Source of the DNA: Chlamydoabsidia padenii
Lineage: Eukaryota; Mucoromycota; Mucoromycetes; Mucorales; Cunninghamellaceae
NCBI GenBank assembly: GCA_025330725.1
Contig: JAIWND010000063.1
Coordinates: 21,770 to 85,769 of the forward strand
Direction: 5' to 3'
Length of the DNA stretch: 64,000 nt
The notes under the pieces were generated by a model that did not search any database, was not told where the DNA came from, and saw only the letters and a program-made list of their open reading frames with translations. Positions 22,318-37,361 of the stretch are shown here, one piece after another (position 1 is the first letter of the stretch; every line of letters begins with the position of its first letter). Both the position numbers and the translations under genes were made by a program.

Positions 22318-22573
22318 ACTAGTCCTTGTAGTACATTCCCCCTAGAAAAATCATTAGTATAGATAACCACCAGTTTTAAATGTTGTATAGAATAAATAAG
22401 TGTCCTTTATGTAGTTTTATTATCATAACCACTATCATACACTTTCTTCAAAATATACATGCAGTGATAAAACAGATAAAATCAAAATAGTATGGCGTGA
22501 TATGATTAGTGGATGAGCAAAGCTACTATAGTCGGATTCATGATGGATAAAGAATAAACCGGGCGCCGTTCAT

Positions 22574-22611
<38 letters not shown>

Positions 22612-23219
22612 CCAAGAATTATTTTCAACCTCCGTCATACTGGGTGACTCTCTTACTGTCTCTACTGAAAATAGGAGGGTTCAAATCAGTTAACAATTAT
22701 GATCATTTCCAACCAACTTTGAATAAAAAGGCAAGTACTCAGACCCTCTTATCAATAACTAGAAACTGAAAAGAATAAATTTTCAAATCCCGCCAAATCG
22801 CAACCAATGTCTCTGAACTCGGGAGCGATACATTAATTACCATGGATTTCCCAACAACACATCAAGATTACCAGTAATGGTATAGAATTACTACTGTGTA
22901 GGCGGCAGGTAAACAATCACGCCTTCGCCAATCACCGTTTGTCAATATAATAGAACAAGAGAAGCAAGTACTAACTCTCTCTTTTTTTGTAATGTGATTT
23001 ATAGGTATAGTCACATGATGTGGGGTAAAGGATCAGAGGGTCTTTTATAACAACAGATCAGACACAAATAAACATTTTTATTTAATTTATTGTTGTTATA
23101 TATTCTACACTAGGGGGGGGGGATAAACGGGGAAGCGGATCATACCAAATGGGTCATGTCCTTTCTATCTAGACTAAAAAAAAAGGGGGGGAGGGGACAT
23201 TATGCATGGGGTAATTAAA
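22318..23219. other. Convergent spacer with long poly-A and an orphan promoter element
   Basis: No recognised gene. It contains a ~34-nt A-run (22576-22609), G-runs near 23115 and 23185, and a perfect reverse-complement copy of the promoter element at 22781-22792 (TTTCAAATCCCG). A short ORF starts at 22843 but is only 11 codons long. Confidence 0.45.
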
Positions 23220-24352
23220 CTACTTTTTGGAATTCTTCAGAAGAGCATAAGCCAAGATAGTATAGTTTGTAAAGATATCCTTCATGACAAACAGCAAGGC
23301 TTGGGAGAGGACGGCTTTTGTGATTTGAGTGCTCATGCCCTACATAAATAGATTAGTTTAAACATTCACGTGCAATCCACCTTTTCCCTTTATACCTTGT
23401 ACCAACCAAAGAAGCCTTCTTGTTTCAAGACCCGAGCAAGCACATCCCAGGCACTCTTGTAAGCATCCACCTTTCCTTCCATCTCCTTTGACGGTTTCCA
23501 TTGCATGCGGACCTTGGCCATGATATAAGGGTATGTGATGACGGTAGCCAGCGTTTTACTGAGCGCTCCCACGACAAAAGCGGCCCCCGAGGTCAACACG
23601 GACGTTTTGAGAATCCGAAGCACCATCTGCTTGATCTTTTCGAAACTGCCATACGTAATAGCAGGATTCACACAGAGCACCAAGGAAGGTCGGATCCCAC
23701 GCCATAATCCCGCCACGCCTTCTTCCGCTACAATGGTTTGACACGTCTGGATAACCCCCTGACGTTCATTGGCAGGCAACGTCTGTTGACGAGTGGTGAC
23801 AACCGACACTGGTGTGGTGATCAAGGTGGTGAGTGCCCCCGCTGCCGCGCCGAGTAATAATTCCATGCCCGTGGATAACGTGCCGCCGCGAGACTGGTTG
23901 AATTTGACATTGTATTGTTCGCGGATAAACGAGTAGCAGTAGAAATAGGTAAAGTTGGTGGATGCCGTGCCGATCAACGAGCTGCCGAGACCTGCGTATA
24001 ATCCACCGAGTCCGTCTTTGGCTACAATTTGACAAATACCGTCCCAGGCTGAATTGTAATGTTCTTGTTCTTTATCATCCACCTTGTCATGTTTGGTTTG
24101 GACTTGAATGCGGGTTTTGATACTGTCGGTGGTGGAATAGGTTGATGAAAGAAGAACAACCAGATTCGTAGTGTAGAGATGCGTTAGTTATAATATTGTA
24201 GTCAGAGTTTAAAAAAGAGCGAAGATTAGAAAAGAGGTTGTATCTACTTACATATCCAAAGGATAAACCAAAGCCAAAGCAAACATAGCACCAGCAGATC
24301 CTGCAAAAGCATGTCCAACAGGAGGAAGGTTTTCTTTAGTAATGGCGGCCAT
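23220..24352 (-). CDS. Peroxisomal-type adenine nucleotide carrier (ANT1/SLC25A17-like)
   Basis: Mitochondrial-carrier-family protein of the peroxisomal ATP/AMP exchange subgroup, which supplies ATP for fatty-acid activation. Exons 24252-24352, 23396-24122 and 23220-23339 give 315 aa, the standard length. Three carrier repeats are visible. The first signature PLDIIKTRIQ is split by intron 1, the second is TPVSVVTTRQQT, and the third is YPYIMAKVRMQW, the form seen in PMP34/ANT1. The C-terminus GMSTQITKAVLSQALLFVMKD matches the SLC25A17 pattern. A promoter element (CGGGATTTCAATA) lies at 24427-24439, 75 bp upstream. A related CoA/NAD carrier of the same subfamily cannot be excluded. Confidence 0.9.
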
Positions 24353-24912
24353 ATTATATGTGTGTAGAAAAAGAAAAAGAAAGAGAAAGAGAAAAGAAAG
24401 AATTAAAACCAAAAAGAAAGTACTGGCGGGATTTCAATATATGTGGTAACACCAGTTGGTTTTTGAGCTGACCAATTTTATTTTTGTCTTGTGGAAAAAG
24501 TTTGTCCGTCTGGATTTGAAATTCGTTGACAGATGGTGGGAATGCATAGAGATAGGAGCTCTATTACATAATCGTTAATTATAAACAGCTACAAATCGAC
24601 AATATGACGGATTTTCGGATGATCACACGCGGAGCTGATAAAGGTATGCTCCTCTTTTCAAGATTACACATCCACTTTGTTATCTACTATCCCATTTTTA
24701 CCCCACACTTTTTCTCAATCACGTATTTAAACCCCGACGGCTCCCCCTGAATCATATAAAAGCAGGCCGTTTTTTGATACACGTGTACAGTATATAAAAG
24801 AATATGTTTTTATTCAATATGAATATATGCATATATAAAAAAAATGATAAAACATAAAAGTACAACTAAAACTACACATAAAAAACAAAACAAAAAAAAA
24901 ATCCTATACAGA
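24353..24912. other. Promoter of the carrier gene and 3' flank of Miro
   Basis: Promoter element at 24427-24439 and a TTGAAATTCG remnant near 24515. A short plus-strand ATG (24604) opens 13 codons before a GTATGC splice-like site, but no following exon was found, so no gene is called. Confidence 0.4.
24427..24439 (+). promoter_or_regulatory. Recurring promoter element of the carrier gene
   Basis: CGGGATTTCAATA, one substitution from consensus, 75 bp upstream of the carrier ATG at 24352. Confidence 0.5.
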
Positions 24913-27776
<2,864 letters not shown>

Positions 27777-28289
27777 TATGGATAATAAAGTTAAGAGAGA
27801 TTAAAAGAGGATAGTTCTAAGTCTATAAAAAAAGAACCGGTTAGCGTCAAAAAAGTTGTTTGCTTGTCTGTGTGAGTGTTTGTTTTACAATCTTACATTA
27901 TAAATTGTGAGGAATGTAAAAAGTAAAGCTTTTCCCACAAAAAAGCTAAAGAGGTAAAAGGAGAGAAGTAGAAGAATATGGAGGGGCAATGTCCTTTTAT
28001 GAAGAAGATGATGTAAAGAGATGTTTAGGGAAGCGAAAGAAAGAGAGGGAAAATAAAATAAAAAAAAAAGATAAACCCGAAGAGAAATAAACGCAAGGCC
28101 GCTCAAACACCTGGTGGAAGCACTTGAAGCGGGATTTCAAAACCTACAAAAAAAAAACAGCCCCATCATGCGTTTCATATGCAATAGACATTTGATAAGA
28201 GTAGATGTTTTATTTTAATAAATGAACAGTTTTTGGTACTAATAATATATGGTAAAGTAAAAGATATAGTGTAAAGTTATTGGCAAAGA
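27777..28289. other. Spacer between Miro start and OTU1 stop
   Basis: Same-strand spacer with a promoter element (CGGGATTTCAAAA) at 28130-28142. The intervening 350 bp has no ATG-led gene. It may hold a 5' UTR of the Miro gene. Confidence 0.45.
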
Positions 28290-29957
28290 TCAAGAGTATT
28301 CAGCAAAGTTGGTATGGCCAGTTGACTAGAAAACAAAAAAAGTTTGTATACATAAGGTAAGAGATATCTTTTGGAGAGAGAATGTGTATGTTATTACCAT
28401 AGCATGAGATTGCGCATCTACATATAATAAAAAAAAAATAGAATCATCAGTCAGTGTAGCGAAGAAAAGGTCAATAGTATTTGATCAACTTACCTTTTTC
28501 ACCAACGAGACCTGCTTGACAGATTTCACATTTCAGAGTAAAATTGGCCACATCAGTATACTTGTGTTCCTATAGAGAGAGAGAAATAAAAAAGCGTCAA
28601 TAAATCCCAAGGACTCCTTTTTTTTTTATGTGACATACCCTTCGAAGCACAGACGCCAATGCCTGAGCAGCTACGAGAATCGAGTCATCACCAGATACTG
28701 GGAATCGAGTTTCGTCGAAATCAGGGCTACAGTGTTCCATTGGGGACAAAGCCAGGGCGTCATAATCTGAAAAGAGGAGGAGAGTTAGGTATGACTACAC
28801 AACTGTCATGTCCCACTTACGGATACCACTATAGAGAATCATCACCCGGTCATGATAAGACCCTTCACCGAATCTATCCATTCTACCAGTTTGTACATCG
28901 ACACTGACAATTTCTATGACAAGTTTTGTAAGTCATGATATATCTTTTTCATTGATTTACCCCCCCCCCAACTTACCTACGCCATAATGTTGTGAAAAGA
29001 TGGATAATTCTATAAACAGAAGAGTGTTAGATAGTCATTTAATTGTTGTATGTGATACTTGCCTATAGCCCCACCCCATGATGTATCCTTCTGGATCCAT
29101 TCGATATATTTTGCTATAAGAGTGATATTAGGATGATATAGAGTCCTCCCCAATTAGTACTTACATCTTGGCTGTCTAAGGTATCAAAGAGAGGTTAGTA
29201 AACTGACATCCCCCCCCTTCTTTTTTTTTTTGCTTTACCCTAAAGTAACATCCGAGTATGTAACTGGATCCTTTTCAATGGCCCTAGCTATCACTACAAG
29301 CCCATGTTAATATGAGTGGTTCATATATGCACTGTGACTTACCTTGTCGAAGTGTTTGAGCCATTGAGGTGTGATTTCGTTCCAGGACATACCTAACATG
29401 AATATAAATACACTATCATTACCTATAAAGATTCCTTACCCAATAGATCGAAACAGGCAAGAGTTATCGTCATCCATGACCTATTTCCACAGTGTCAGTT
29501 TTCACTTACATGATGGTATCTTTTTTTTTTTTTTTTTTTTTTTACCCTTTGCACCAAATATCCTTCTGCCACAGGAATAGCCGTAGACGCATTCAAGACC
29601 GGTGGATCGTTACGTAATGGTTCCGTTCGTCTATCCACCAAAGTCACCGTCAAAGCGTCGCCATTCTTGATACCAGCCGCTTGTAAAGAGATGGTCCTGT
29701 CTGTCACAGGTTTAGGAGGGAAACCACAGGATACTATTATATATATATATATATATATAGATACGTACGTTTAGTCCAAGTCATGTTCATTCTACCAAGG
29801 TTACCCATCCCCCCATGTCTATATTTTTACCTTGTACCGATTTTTCAGATTCATCAATGAGTTTTTCAATGGTTTGACATAAAGATCCCACTGATTGTTC
29901 TGGTTCCAGATCGTTAATTGTCAAAACCCCATGTGAATGTCGCACACGCAATCGCAT
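28290..29957 (-). CDS. OTU1: OTU1/YOD1-type deubiquitinase
   Basis: Cdc48/p97-associated OTU-family ubiquitin thioesterase acting in ERAD. Thirteen exons (29831-29957, 29546-29733, 29440-29480, 29343-29392, 29239-29293, 29165-29175, 29063-29113, 28977-29009, 28821-28913, 28639-28766, 28494-28569, 28398-28417, 28290-28325) give 302 aa. The UBX-like N-terminus includes SCGFPPKP. The OTU domain has VMDDDNSCLFRSIGYVL with catalytic Cys113, WGGAIELSIFS, and LYSGIHYDAL with the catalytic His near 217. The C-terminal C2H2 finger is KCEICQ then QSHAMSTGH, split over three exons. Exon 6 is only 11 nt and exon 12 only 20 nt. Intron 7 has a GC 5' site (ATAG/GCAAGT at 29062). It sits in the same window as derlin, another p97-linked ERAD factor. 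Confidence 0.95.
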
Positions 29958-30158
29958 AATGACAATGGTAATATAAAGAAAAAGAGGTGAAGGAAAGAGG
30001 GGGGGGCGAGTTTTATTTTTTGAGTCTGGGTTTAAAATATCACTAACATTGCAAATGGATTATTTTTATTATATATATGGAAGAAGAATCAAAGTAATAG
30101 AGGGGGATAAAAGTACAAAATTATATATATATATATATACTATGGGAAGGGGTAAGAC

Positions 30159-31006
30159 CTACCTTCTTGACCCAGCGGCACACATCCACATGAATATTTT
30201 CCAAATAGCAGCAATAGCCGCCAACCCAGCGACAACGATACCACCATAAAACATGCCGTCATGCACGACTTTCCCACAAATGGCATCACAGGGCTGAGCC
30301 GAGACACCATAAGATGACGCCTTGTCCACCACATCTCCGCACTGAGCATTACATTTGTCTCCGATCACCTTGGCAGCAATAATCAAAGCAATCCCGCCTG
30401 CCAAGAAAGCCAAGGAGATCAAAAAGCAAAAACACGAGCAACAGGTCATGGCAGGATTATAACAACAACAATTACATCCACTTGATCGGTCGTCATAGTA
30501 TTTTGGCCGATACGCTTCCGCTTCATGGTAAGGTACAAGCATAGGCGTGGATTTGTTATTGGGGTTGTAAGGGTGTTTATGCTGAGCAGGTTGATAAGCG
30601 CTAGGATCCTCGGGTTGAATGGTGTGTTGTGAAGAAGGGTGTTGTAATAAAGGTGGAACCATAGGGGTAGTCATATCGGGTTCATCACGGTATTCCCTAT
30701 AGTAATGATCGTGCTGAGATGGCTGGTTGCCGTAATTACTATTGTAGAGTTGTTCATGTTGTTCTGTCTGTCTATATTCCTCCATTGTCACCGCATGAGG
30801 ATCGGGGGTATACTGTCCATAGCCAGGTTCGTGATGAGTGTATCCGTTGTAATGCCCAGTGGCTGCTATTTCTTGTCGGTCGAGCATGGAAGTGGTGGTA
30901 TGAGTTACTTCAGGAGGATAGATCATTGGTGTTGATGGTTGGTGAGGTGGTGGAGTATAGGGTGTAGAAGTAGGCATAGCAGGAGGTAGGTAACCACCCA
31001 GACTAC

Positions 31007-31045
<39 letters not shown>

Positions 31046-31121
31046 GTTGTTCTGATACTAATGGTGGTGGTGGTGGGTACTGATTAGCATATGGATCTGG
31101 GTGAGGATCAGGGCGGTACAT
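30159..31121 (-). CDS. Pro/Asn/Gln-rich membrane protein with C-terminal two-TM Cys module
   Basis: Intronless ORF; from the ATG at 31121 it encodes 320 aa. The first ~210 residues are low-complexity (poly-Pro, an eleven-Asn run from an AAT repeat at 31013-31041, many Tyr/Pro/His), probably cytosolic and disordered. Then comes a cysteine cluster (CNCCCYNPAMTCCSC, about 213-227), a likely palmitoylation site, a TM helix (FLISLAFLAGGIALIIAA), a loop with four cysteines that could form two disulfides, and a second TM helix (GGIVVAGLAAIAAIW). No known family was recognised. An upstream in-frame ATG (31250) would add an artefactual leader; 31121 gives the natural MYRPDP start. Confidence 0.65.
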
Positions 31122-31436
31122 GATAATAAAGAACAATAAAGAGTAGAAAAGAAGAAGAAGAAGAAAAATACCAAGCTTTTTTTTTTTTAAGCCAAAATCT
31201 AAAAATAGGTCAGAATCAAAAAAGGGGCGAGCCAAAACATGACTCCCCATTAACCATGCTATTTGACACCCGTCTAGGCAACAATGAGTGATTCATTTGC
31301 ATAATGGTTCCTAATATTTACAGCAGACATAAAAGGTAAAATTGACTTTATTAACATGGATAAAATAGAATGTATAGTAAATAAAGGGTGGAATAAGCAG
31401 ATGATATGTATTCTAATGTAAATACAAAAGGAGTGA
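31122..31436. other. Spacer between two minus-strand genes
   Basis: Upstream region of the Pro/Asn-rich protein and 3' flank of the DnaJ gene. No promoter-element copy and no coding signal seen. Confidence 0.4.
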
Positions 31437-32869
31437 TTAATCCCTCTTCTTGATTAATGTGTCGGATACTGGCTTATCGGCTTCCACATGCTTGTAAATG
31501 TGACCTACCAATCGCAAGGCTTCCGCACGTTTGTATCTGATTTTACTGGGGACAGTCTACGTAAAATATATATGTATATATATATATATCATTTGAGCTT
31601 ATTTATTCATTCTTTGATCTTTTGTTACCTTGTCTTGAAGGACAGTATCGCATACTTGTCGTAATGTTCCTTCGACTTCAAACTTTGATGTTTGCCACAA
31701 AGCCTTGTAAACCTATACCACCCCAAGAGTGAGATACTAATATGTACCAAAGTGAGTTTTTTTTTTTTTTCCTTTACCTTGTTGCTGACTTGTTCTTCCA
31801 ATTTAAGTTTTTCAGCTTGATCCATTCCATCCTTTTCGGCCTTTTCCACCATTTCAGCTGCTTGTTGAATATCCATAGCCGATCGAATAGTCGTCCATAG
31901 TTCCTTGACAATATGTTTCTTTTGTTTGATACTCTGGAAGATACTAGGCAATTCACCCCCCTTCAAACCAAGATGATGACGACCTTTGGCACTATAGACA
32001 TACCCAATAGCATGTAAGAGTTCCAACCCATAGCTTTCTTCTTTCAATTTTTCCGCTTCGACAATGATTTGTTCTTGGAAAGCCAAGGCGGCGGCTTCCC
32101 CACCATCACTATCAGTATATAGGGATAACTTGTTGATAAGATTTTCTGACAAGGTCTTGATCCGTTCTTGTTGTTGAGTTTTGAGTTTTTCCATTTGTTC
32201 CTTTGACATGTGCTTTTGTTCGTCCTGTTGTTGTGTTTCGTCCATATTTTCACTGAATACTTCGCCCATTGCCAAGTCACCAATCATACCTTAAAACATA
32301 AAAAGTGTGTGTGTGAATCAGTTATTATCCTTGACCAACCACACAAACTTACTTTTGAAAGCATCCCCGCCAAACATTTGAGCAAAGAATTCTTTGGGAT
32401 CAGAAAAGCCGCCACCTGGTGCTAATTCATTATCTTTTCCATACTTGTTGTAGTGTGCACGCAATTGAGGATCAGATAGGACTTGATATGCTTCAGAGAT
32501 TTCTTTAAACTATGTTTCCAAGGGTTTAGCTTTTTTTTTTTTTTTTTTTTTTTTTTACTTGTCAAACTAGTTGATCATATTACCTTTTCTTCAGCACCTT
32601 CACTTTGGTTTTTATCAGGATGGTATTTCTATATAAAAAGACAGCGTCAGTTACAAGGAAGACTGGGTTTAGGTTGAGTATCTTACAATGGCAAGTTTTC
32701 TATTCATCGAGTAAAAAGTCAGTTTCATTCATTCCTGTTTTTGTTTCAGTTTTTTTTTTTCTTACCGATAAGACTTTTTGATTTGACCAGCATCGGCATT
32801 AGTGGGGATCTCCAATAGATCATAATAAGCTGTTTCAAGGGGGGTGTCGTCGGTGCCAAAACGTGACAT
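31437..32869 (-). CDS. DnaJ (Hsp40) co-chaperone of the CAJ1/DJP1 DnaJ-X family
   Basis: Hsp70 co-chaperone; yeast relatives act at the plasma membrane/nucleus (Caj1) or in peroxisomal import (Djp1). Seven exons (32766-32869, 32687-32699, 32584-32628, 32353-32509, 31778-32289, 31629-31712, 31437-31556) give 344 aa. The J domain is TAYYDLLEIPTNAD, then QIKKSYRKLAI, then KYHPDKN with the HPD triad at 42-44. Exon 2 is a 13-nt micro-exon in the middle of the J domain. There follow a GGGFSDPKEFFAQMFGG linker and a DnaJ-X domain (SYGLELLHAIGYVYSAKG...GRHHLG), ending in a short alpha-helical tail. It shares a 134-bp divergent upstream region with the next plus-strand gene. Neither Caj1 nor Djp1 identity can be decided by eye. 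Confidence 0.92.
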
Positions 32870-33003
32870 TTTTTAAAAATTAAAGATTGTAAAAGTAAAA
32901 GAGAAGGGAGAAGGGTCTTTTTGGATTTTTATATGCAAAAACTCCGCCCCCTTTTATTTTTAGACTTTTTTTTTTTTATATATTCGGAACCTTCATCATC
33001 TTG

Positions 33004-33840
33004 ATGGAATTGACTAGTTGGTTAAAAGTGACACTTGAGAAGCAACTTGAACAACAAGACCAATGGACTCATTTGTGTCAAGGGTTACTTGAAGAACAAG
33101 ATGAAAAAAAGGTACATAATGAAGGTGATCATCCCCACACTGAATTTTATTATTATTATTTTTTCAGGACATTTTGGTTGACCAGACCTCGTTTGATTTT
33201 TTAAAAACCCAAACCGACAAAGCCCTCGAGGAAAATGGACTATTTGCGGCCGGAGCCATTCGCCGGCCGTATTACCGAGCCATGGCCAAAACCTTACAAG
33301 ACTGCCTTGACAACGGTGGTCCTCTTCTCCTGTTACAAGATCCCTTGCATTTGCTGAGTTCCAAAAACAGTGAGCGGTAATTGAAAAATGTCCCCCCCTC
33401 AGTCGCTCATCATCACCACTTTTTTTTTACAGAGTGGAGCAGATCCAGGTCAAGCTTGCTTCTTTATCTTATGATGCTTCATTCACAGATATGCGAACAT
33501 TTTTATTCGAGGTATACATATATATACATATATAAAGTAAAGGCCCTGAAAACATGCCACTGACTATTTAAAAGTACTTGACACCTGAAGAGTGGAGACT
33601 ATGGTTGATGATGCGCACCACCACAGGAAGTCGGGATTGTATGCCGCCCAGTCTTGATGAATGTCTCATTGGGTTCACCACTCTGTATCAAAAACAAAAC
33701 CCAAAGAAAACCAATCATCATGTGCTCACAGTAGGAGCGAAAGCACTTTCTAAACATTGTCATCGTGATCGTCAAGTTGGTTTTTGGGGTGATTGCAATG
33801 GCAGTAAGTCAGTCGAATAGTAAAAGACAGGATTGTGATG

Positions 33841-33875
<35 letters not shown>

Positions 33876-34167
33876 GCTAGGTGAACCTACCAAGAACATG
33901 TCTGCCAATAAAGTACTGATGAAAATCTTGACCAATACTGTCTGGATCAATCTTCATTCTCTTCCGGTAAGTAAAAGGTTGGAATACAGTCCACTCGACA
34001 CTCATCTGGTCCCGAAGCATGATCATATAGTGTATGAGATACGTCAAGGACAAGGCTATGGAGCAAGATGGACACGTGATATGAGCCATCCATCGAACGC
34101 CTGGTTCTTTCGAGGCTTTTTGGAACCACAAATGGTAGATGGACATTCTCGAGGGTGGGTTCATTGA
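33004..34167 (+). CDS. Conserved hypothetical protein
   Basis: Five exons (33004-33111, 33168-33376, 33433-33511, 33575-33803, 33881-34167) give 303 aa. I cannot name a function. The C-terminal third has a well-conserved look, with VGFWGDCNGSE, NTVWINLHSLP, IVYEIRQGQGYGARW and FRGFLEPQMVDGHSRGW. I recall this ending from uncharacterised eukaryotic (including plant) proteins, but that is from memory and unverified. A GTAAGT after LHSLP (33967) could be a splice site, but reading through keeps the frame open and keeps the conserved block, so no intron is placed there. A 33-nt T-run precedes the last 3' splice site (33842-33874). Confidence 0.7.
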
Positions 34168-34312
34168 AGGTCTACCCGACGGAATGTCAAAATACACATC
34201 TGCATAAATACGGGGTTTAAAATGGATAATCAAGATCAAGGTGTTTTATTACAAGTGTTCAAATATATATAAAGTACAATGGTTATTAATACTATTCTAA
34301 ATCATCTACCCA

Positions 34313-35729
34313 TTATGCGCCTAATCCTCTTCGTTTGCTGCGAATCACCGCTTCAATAGGATCAATGATTCCTTCTTGATTGGTGCCCAAACCATTACCT
34401 ACCTTCCAACTACAGAGAGAGAGAGAGAGAGATTGAGTAACAACATATACACACATGTTCACATCATTTCTATCCCTTACCCCATAGCTGTCATCATTCG
34501 ATGTCCCACATTCGATTCGGTTATAGGAGCTGCACCAGATGCCACCACAGTGCCATGGACGGACGGTATATCTGCTGACCCTTGACGTGATTTGCTGACA
34601 GGTGCTTGGATACGTTTTTGTGTGAGATTGTGTTGTACCGTGATGGTTGCCTGGGCTTCTTCAATAAAGAGATGAATGTTACTATTGTCTTGTGGTATAC
34701 ATGTTGTTTCCGTCTTGGTGAGGATAGGCGTTCTATGTTAAAAGAAGAGATTTAGGTACGCAACTATCACATCTTGTTGAGGTTTTACCTTAATTTGCCT
34801 GTGCCAATACTTTTAGATGTGAGGTTGTATGCAGTTGATAAAATGTGAAGTTGTCGACGACTGATCTTGTCCATTGGTGCAAACTGGAAGCTAGATAAAA
34901 GAATGAGTGAGTGGGGAAGATCAAAGTGCAATCTAGTTATACCTATTCAATTGATCATCATTGATAAAATCACGGATCCGCCTGGCAAGAACAAAAGATA
35001 AATGAGGTGAGCTATTTTCTTTACCTGCCAGTTGATTTATCTGCCTACCTTACCTATCGATATGCCAAAGGTCGACAAAAGTGATATTTGAAGTATCACC
35101 CATTGCTTTTTTAGACTGGTTGTTGATCTTCTTTCCCCGCCGTTTATCATTCTTCGTCACCTGTTTATCATACGAGTTCCGTAGACCTAAACTGAAAGTT
35201 GTTAAAGATCTATTTCTTTTTTGTGTGTAGTTTCCATTTACCCAATTGGAGTCCAGTAGGGACTTTGGTGAATGCTTGCTCCTTGTCCTTAGTATCGCCA
35301 GTACTATCTGCCGAGTTATTCTGAATAGAGATAGTCATGTTGCCCAGTTCAAGATTATCTACATCATCGTCATGGCCCCCCCTTGCTCCCTTTCTGTTGC
35401 CACCTATAAAGTGTTTATTGATAGGCTGACTAGTGTTGTCAAGAGTATGCCCAGATCGTCTAGTCTTTTGTAATTTCAACTTGGCCTTCCTACGAGCATC
35501 TACAAAACGTTTCAAAAGTTTTCAGTTAGTGCAAGTGATCAATACAAGTATTTTTCTTCTTACGTTTTGATCTACCATCAGCCACTTCGTCATCAGTATT
35601 ATCAGTATCAGTCGTATCATTATACTGTCCCAGAACCATAAAATCGTCAGATACATCGTCGTCTTGATCCTGAAGAATAGCACCTGTTTGGTAATGTCCA
35701 TGTTTTCCTTTGTGTTTAGTGAAGCCCAT
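34313..35729 (-). CDS. R3H and G-patch protein, SQS1-like
   Basis: Probable RNA-binding cofactor of the DEAH helicase Prp43, as known for yeast Sqs1/Pfa1, in splicing and ribosome biogenesis. Seven exons (35564-35729, 35242-35499, 35054-35186, 34943-34981, 34789-34890, 34481-34732, 34313-34409) give 348 aa. The R3H region has FAPMDKISRRQLHILSTAY then LTSKSIGTGKLR. The G-patch is split over the last intron: NVGHRMMTAMGWK, then GNGLGTNQEGIIDPI. The N-terminus is basic and acidic, low complexity (GFTKHKGKHGHY). An ORF upstream (35901) could be an extra exon, but no AG 3' splice site joins it in frame, so 35729 is taken as start. Confidence 0.87.
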
Positions 35730-37361
35730 TGTTAGCAAATAAAATGTCAATGGATAAAGTGAGAAGAAGGGAGAGAGACAACCTTTTTTTTTTTTTTTTT
35801 TGCTTACCAACTGCGGTGGGTATTCCATCGGTGTTTGAATACTTGCAAGTATCCTGTAAAACAAGTGCATGAGTGATTTGATCACTGGAAGAGTTAGCCA
35901 TTCATACTTCAGTCTAGCTTACTCTATTTGATAGCACAATGATTACTATCAACACCGAGATAACTTGTAGACGATTTGATGATTTGACTTGTCGCCTCCC
36001 GATCCCTATCATAATGTTTAAAATGAGAGCCAAGGTAGTTTGCTGAAGGCCAAGTCAAACAAGATCCTGTCAAGTGATTTCTACTAGGAGTATTGGTGTT
36101 TTCGGTCTAGCTTGTTTATTTGTTTGTTATTGTAGGTGTATTTCCAAAACAGCAATATCTATAAAAACAAAAGCCCCCAGTGTACTATCCCCTGCCTCCA
36201 CCGTCACCATCACTTTGGAGCCGAGCAAGATGACCTGTCTCTTGTGAGGATTCTATAGTTTGTGTTTTCCTTTAAACAATAATAATGATAATAGAAATAG
36301 TGAGTACATTGTTACTTTTGGTTGAGAAAGATGTTTTACCGAGGGACCTGATTTCAGTTGCCACCAGTTTTGATTCCAACATTGACCAATCCATAAAAAA
36401 AAAAAAGAAGAAGAACAGTATGATATCAGTATCCTATGGTATGAGGAATAAAGGGATCATGGCAAACAATAAAATCCACATGTTATCATTATGTCGGAAA
36501 GAAAAGAGAAAAAAATAAAAATAAAAAGTGAGTTGCTTTAAGTCGGGATTTTAAAATTCGGCACACTACTCGTGCATTGAAAAGAGTATCGGATGAACTA
36601 TCACAAATGAGATTCGTGCCCACATTGTTTAAAAAAGAACAGTGTCATCATCGACATTGCACCCTCATGTTTGACAAACTTCTATTACAATTTTACTTTT
36701 ACTTTCTCCCCCTCATTCTCCCCTTTCCTCCTTGTATGAAATTCATTTGTAGTGTCAATTTATCACTCGCCACTTTCTTCTTGATCCTTTTTTTTTTTTT
36801 TCTATCATCTTTTTTTTTTTATATATATCGGCGGTAGTATATTCTATTTTTTTGCCAATTTGAGGGTGTAACTTGAAATTATAGTTGTGTCACCTCCAAA
36901 GTCAACCTCTTTGAAATTGCCCCTTTGAATAGTTAGTCTTAGTCCGACCTCAAAGAAGATTGATAAAATTAGTTCCATGATATGGGGATTTATAATCTAG
37001 CGGATCAACTATCAATAGAGAAAAATTATAGTATCTCCTTATGATAGTTTCGAAACATGACATTGTCCTATAATGGTAGTTTTTATTTATAACTATCTGC
37101 AGAAAGAGTGAGAGTGGGTTTTGTTATTAAGATGCTGGTGTCACAGAGAAATCATGGAAAATTTCCCCCAATGTAAAGCGATCAGATTCAAAACCCCGAT
37201 TAATGTCGGTATTTTAATTATGCATTATATAATATAAAAAACCTGTCATTGCTCTTTTTCTTTCTCTTCTCTTTTTTCTCTTCTTCTTCCTCTCACTATT
37301 CCCCCCAATCACTTTCCTTTTTTTTAAAAAAAAAAAATCTAATTCATATACTTTATATACC
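35730..37361. other. 1.6-kb spacer
   Basis: No gene recognised. It holds a promoter-element copy at 36543-36556 (CGGGATTTTAAAAT) with no convincing gene next to it, and another divergent one (TTCAAAACCCCG, near 37188) about 165 bp upstream of the next gene. T-runs occur around 36790-36825. Short ORFs at 36577-36837 are low-complexity. Confidence 0.4.
36543..36556 (+). promoter_or_regulatory. Orphan copy of the recurring promoter element
   Basis: CGGGATTTTAAAAT in the long spacer after the SQS1-like gene. No gene start is evident on either side. Confidence 0.35.

Noticed and set aside
33967..34030. Intron after LHSLP in the conserved hypothetical gene
   Set aside because: Splicing at GTAAGT would remove or shift the conserved KHDHIVYEI block; the read-through frame stays open.
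35716..35901. Upstream exon for the SQS1-like gene starting MANSSSDQ
   Set aside because: It ends in a GTAAGC-like site, but there is no AG 3' splice site before the MGFTKHKG start, so it is probably 5' UTR or chance.
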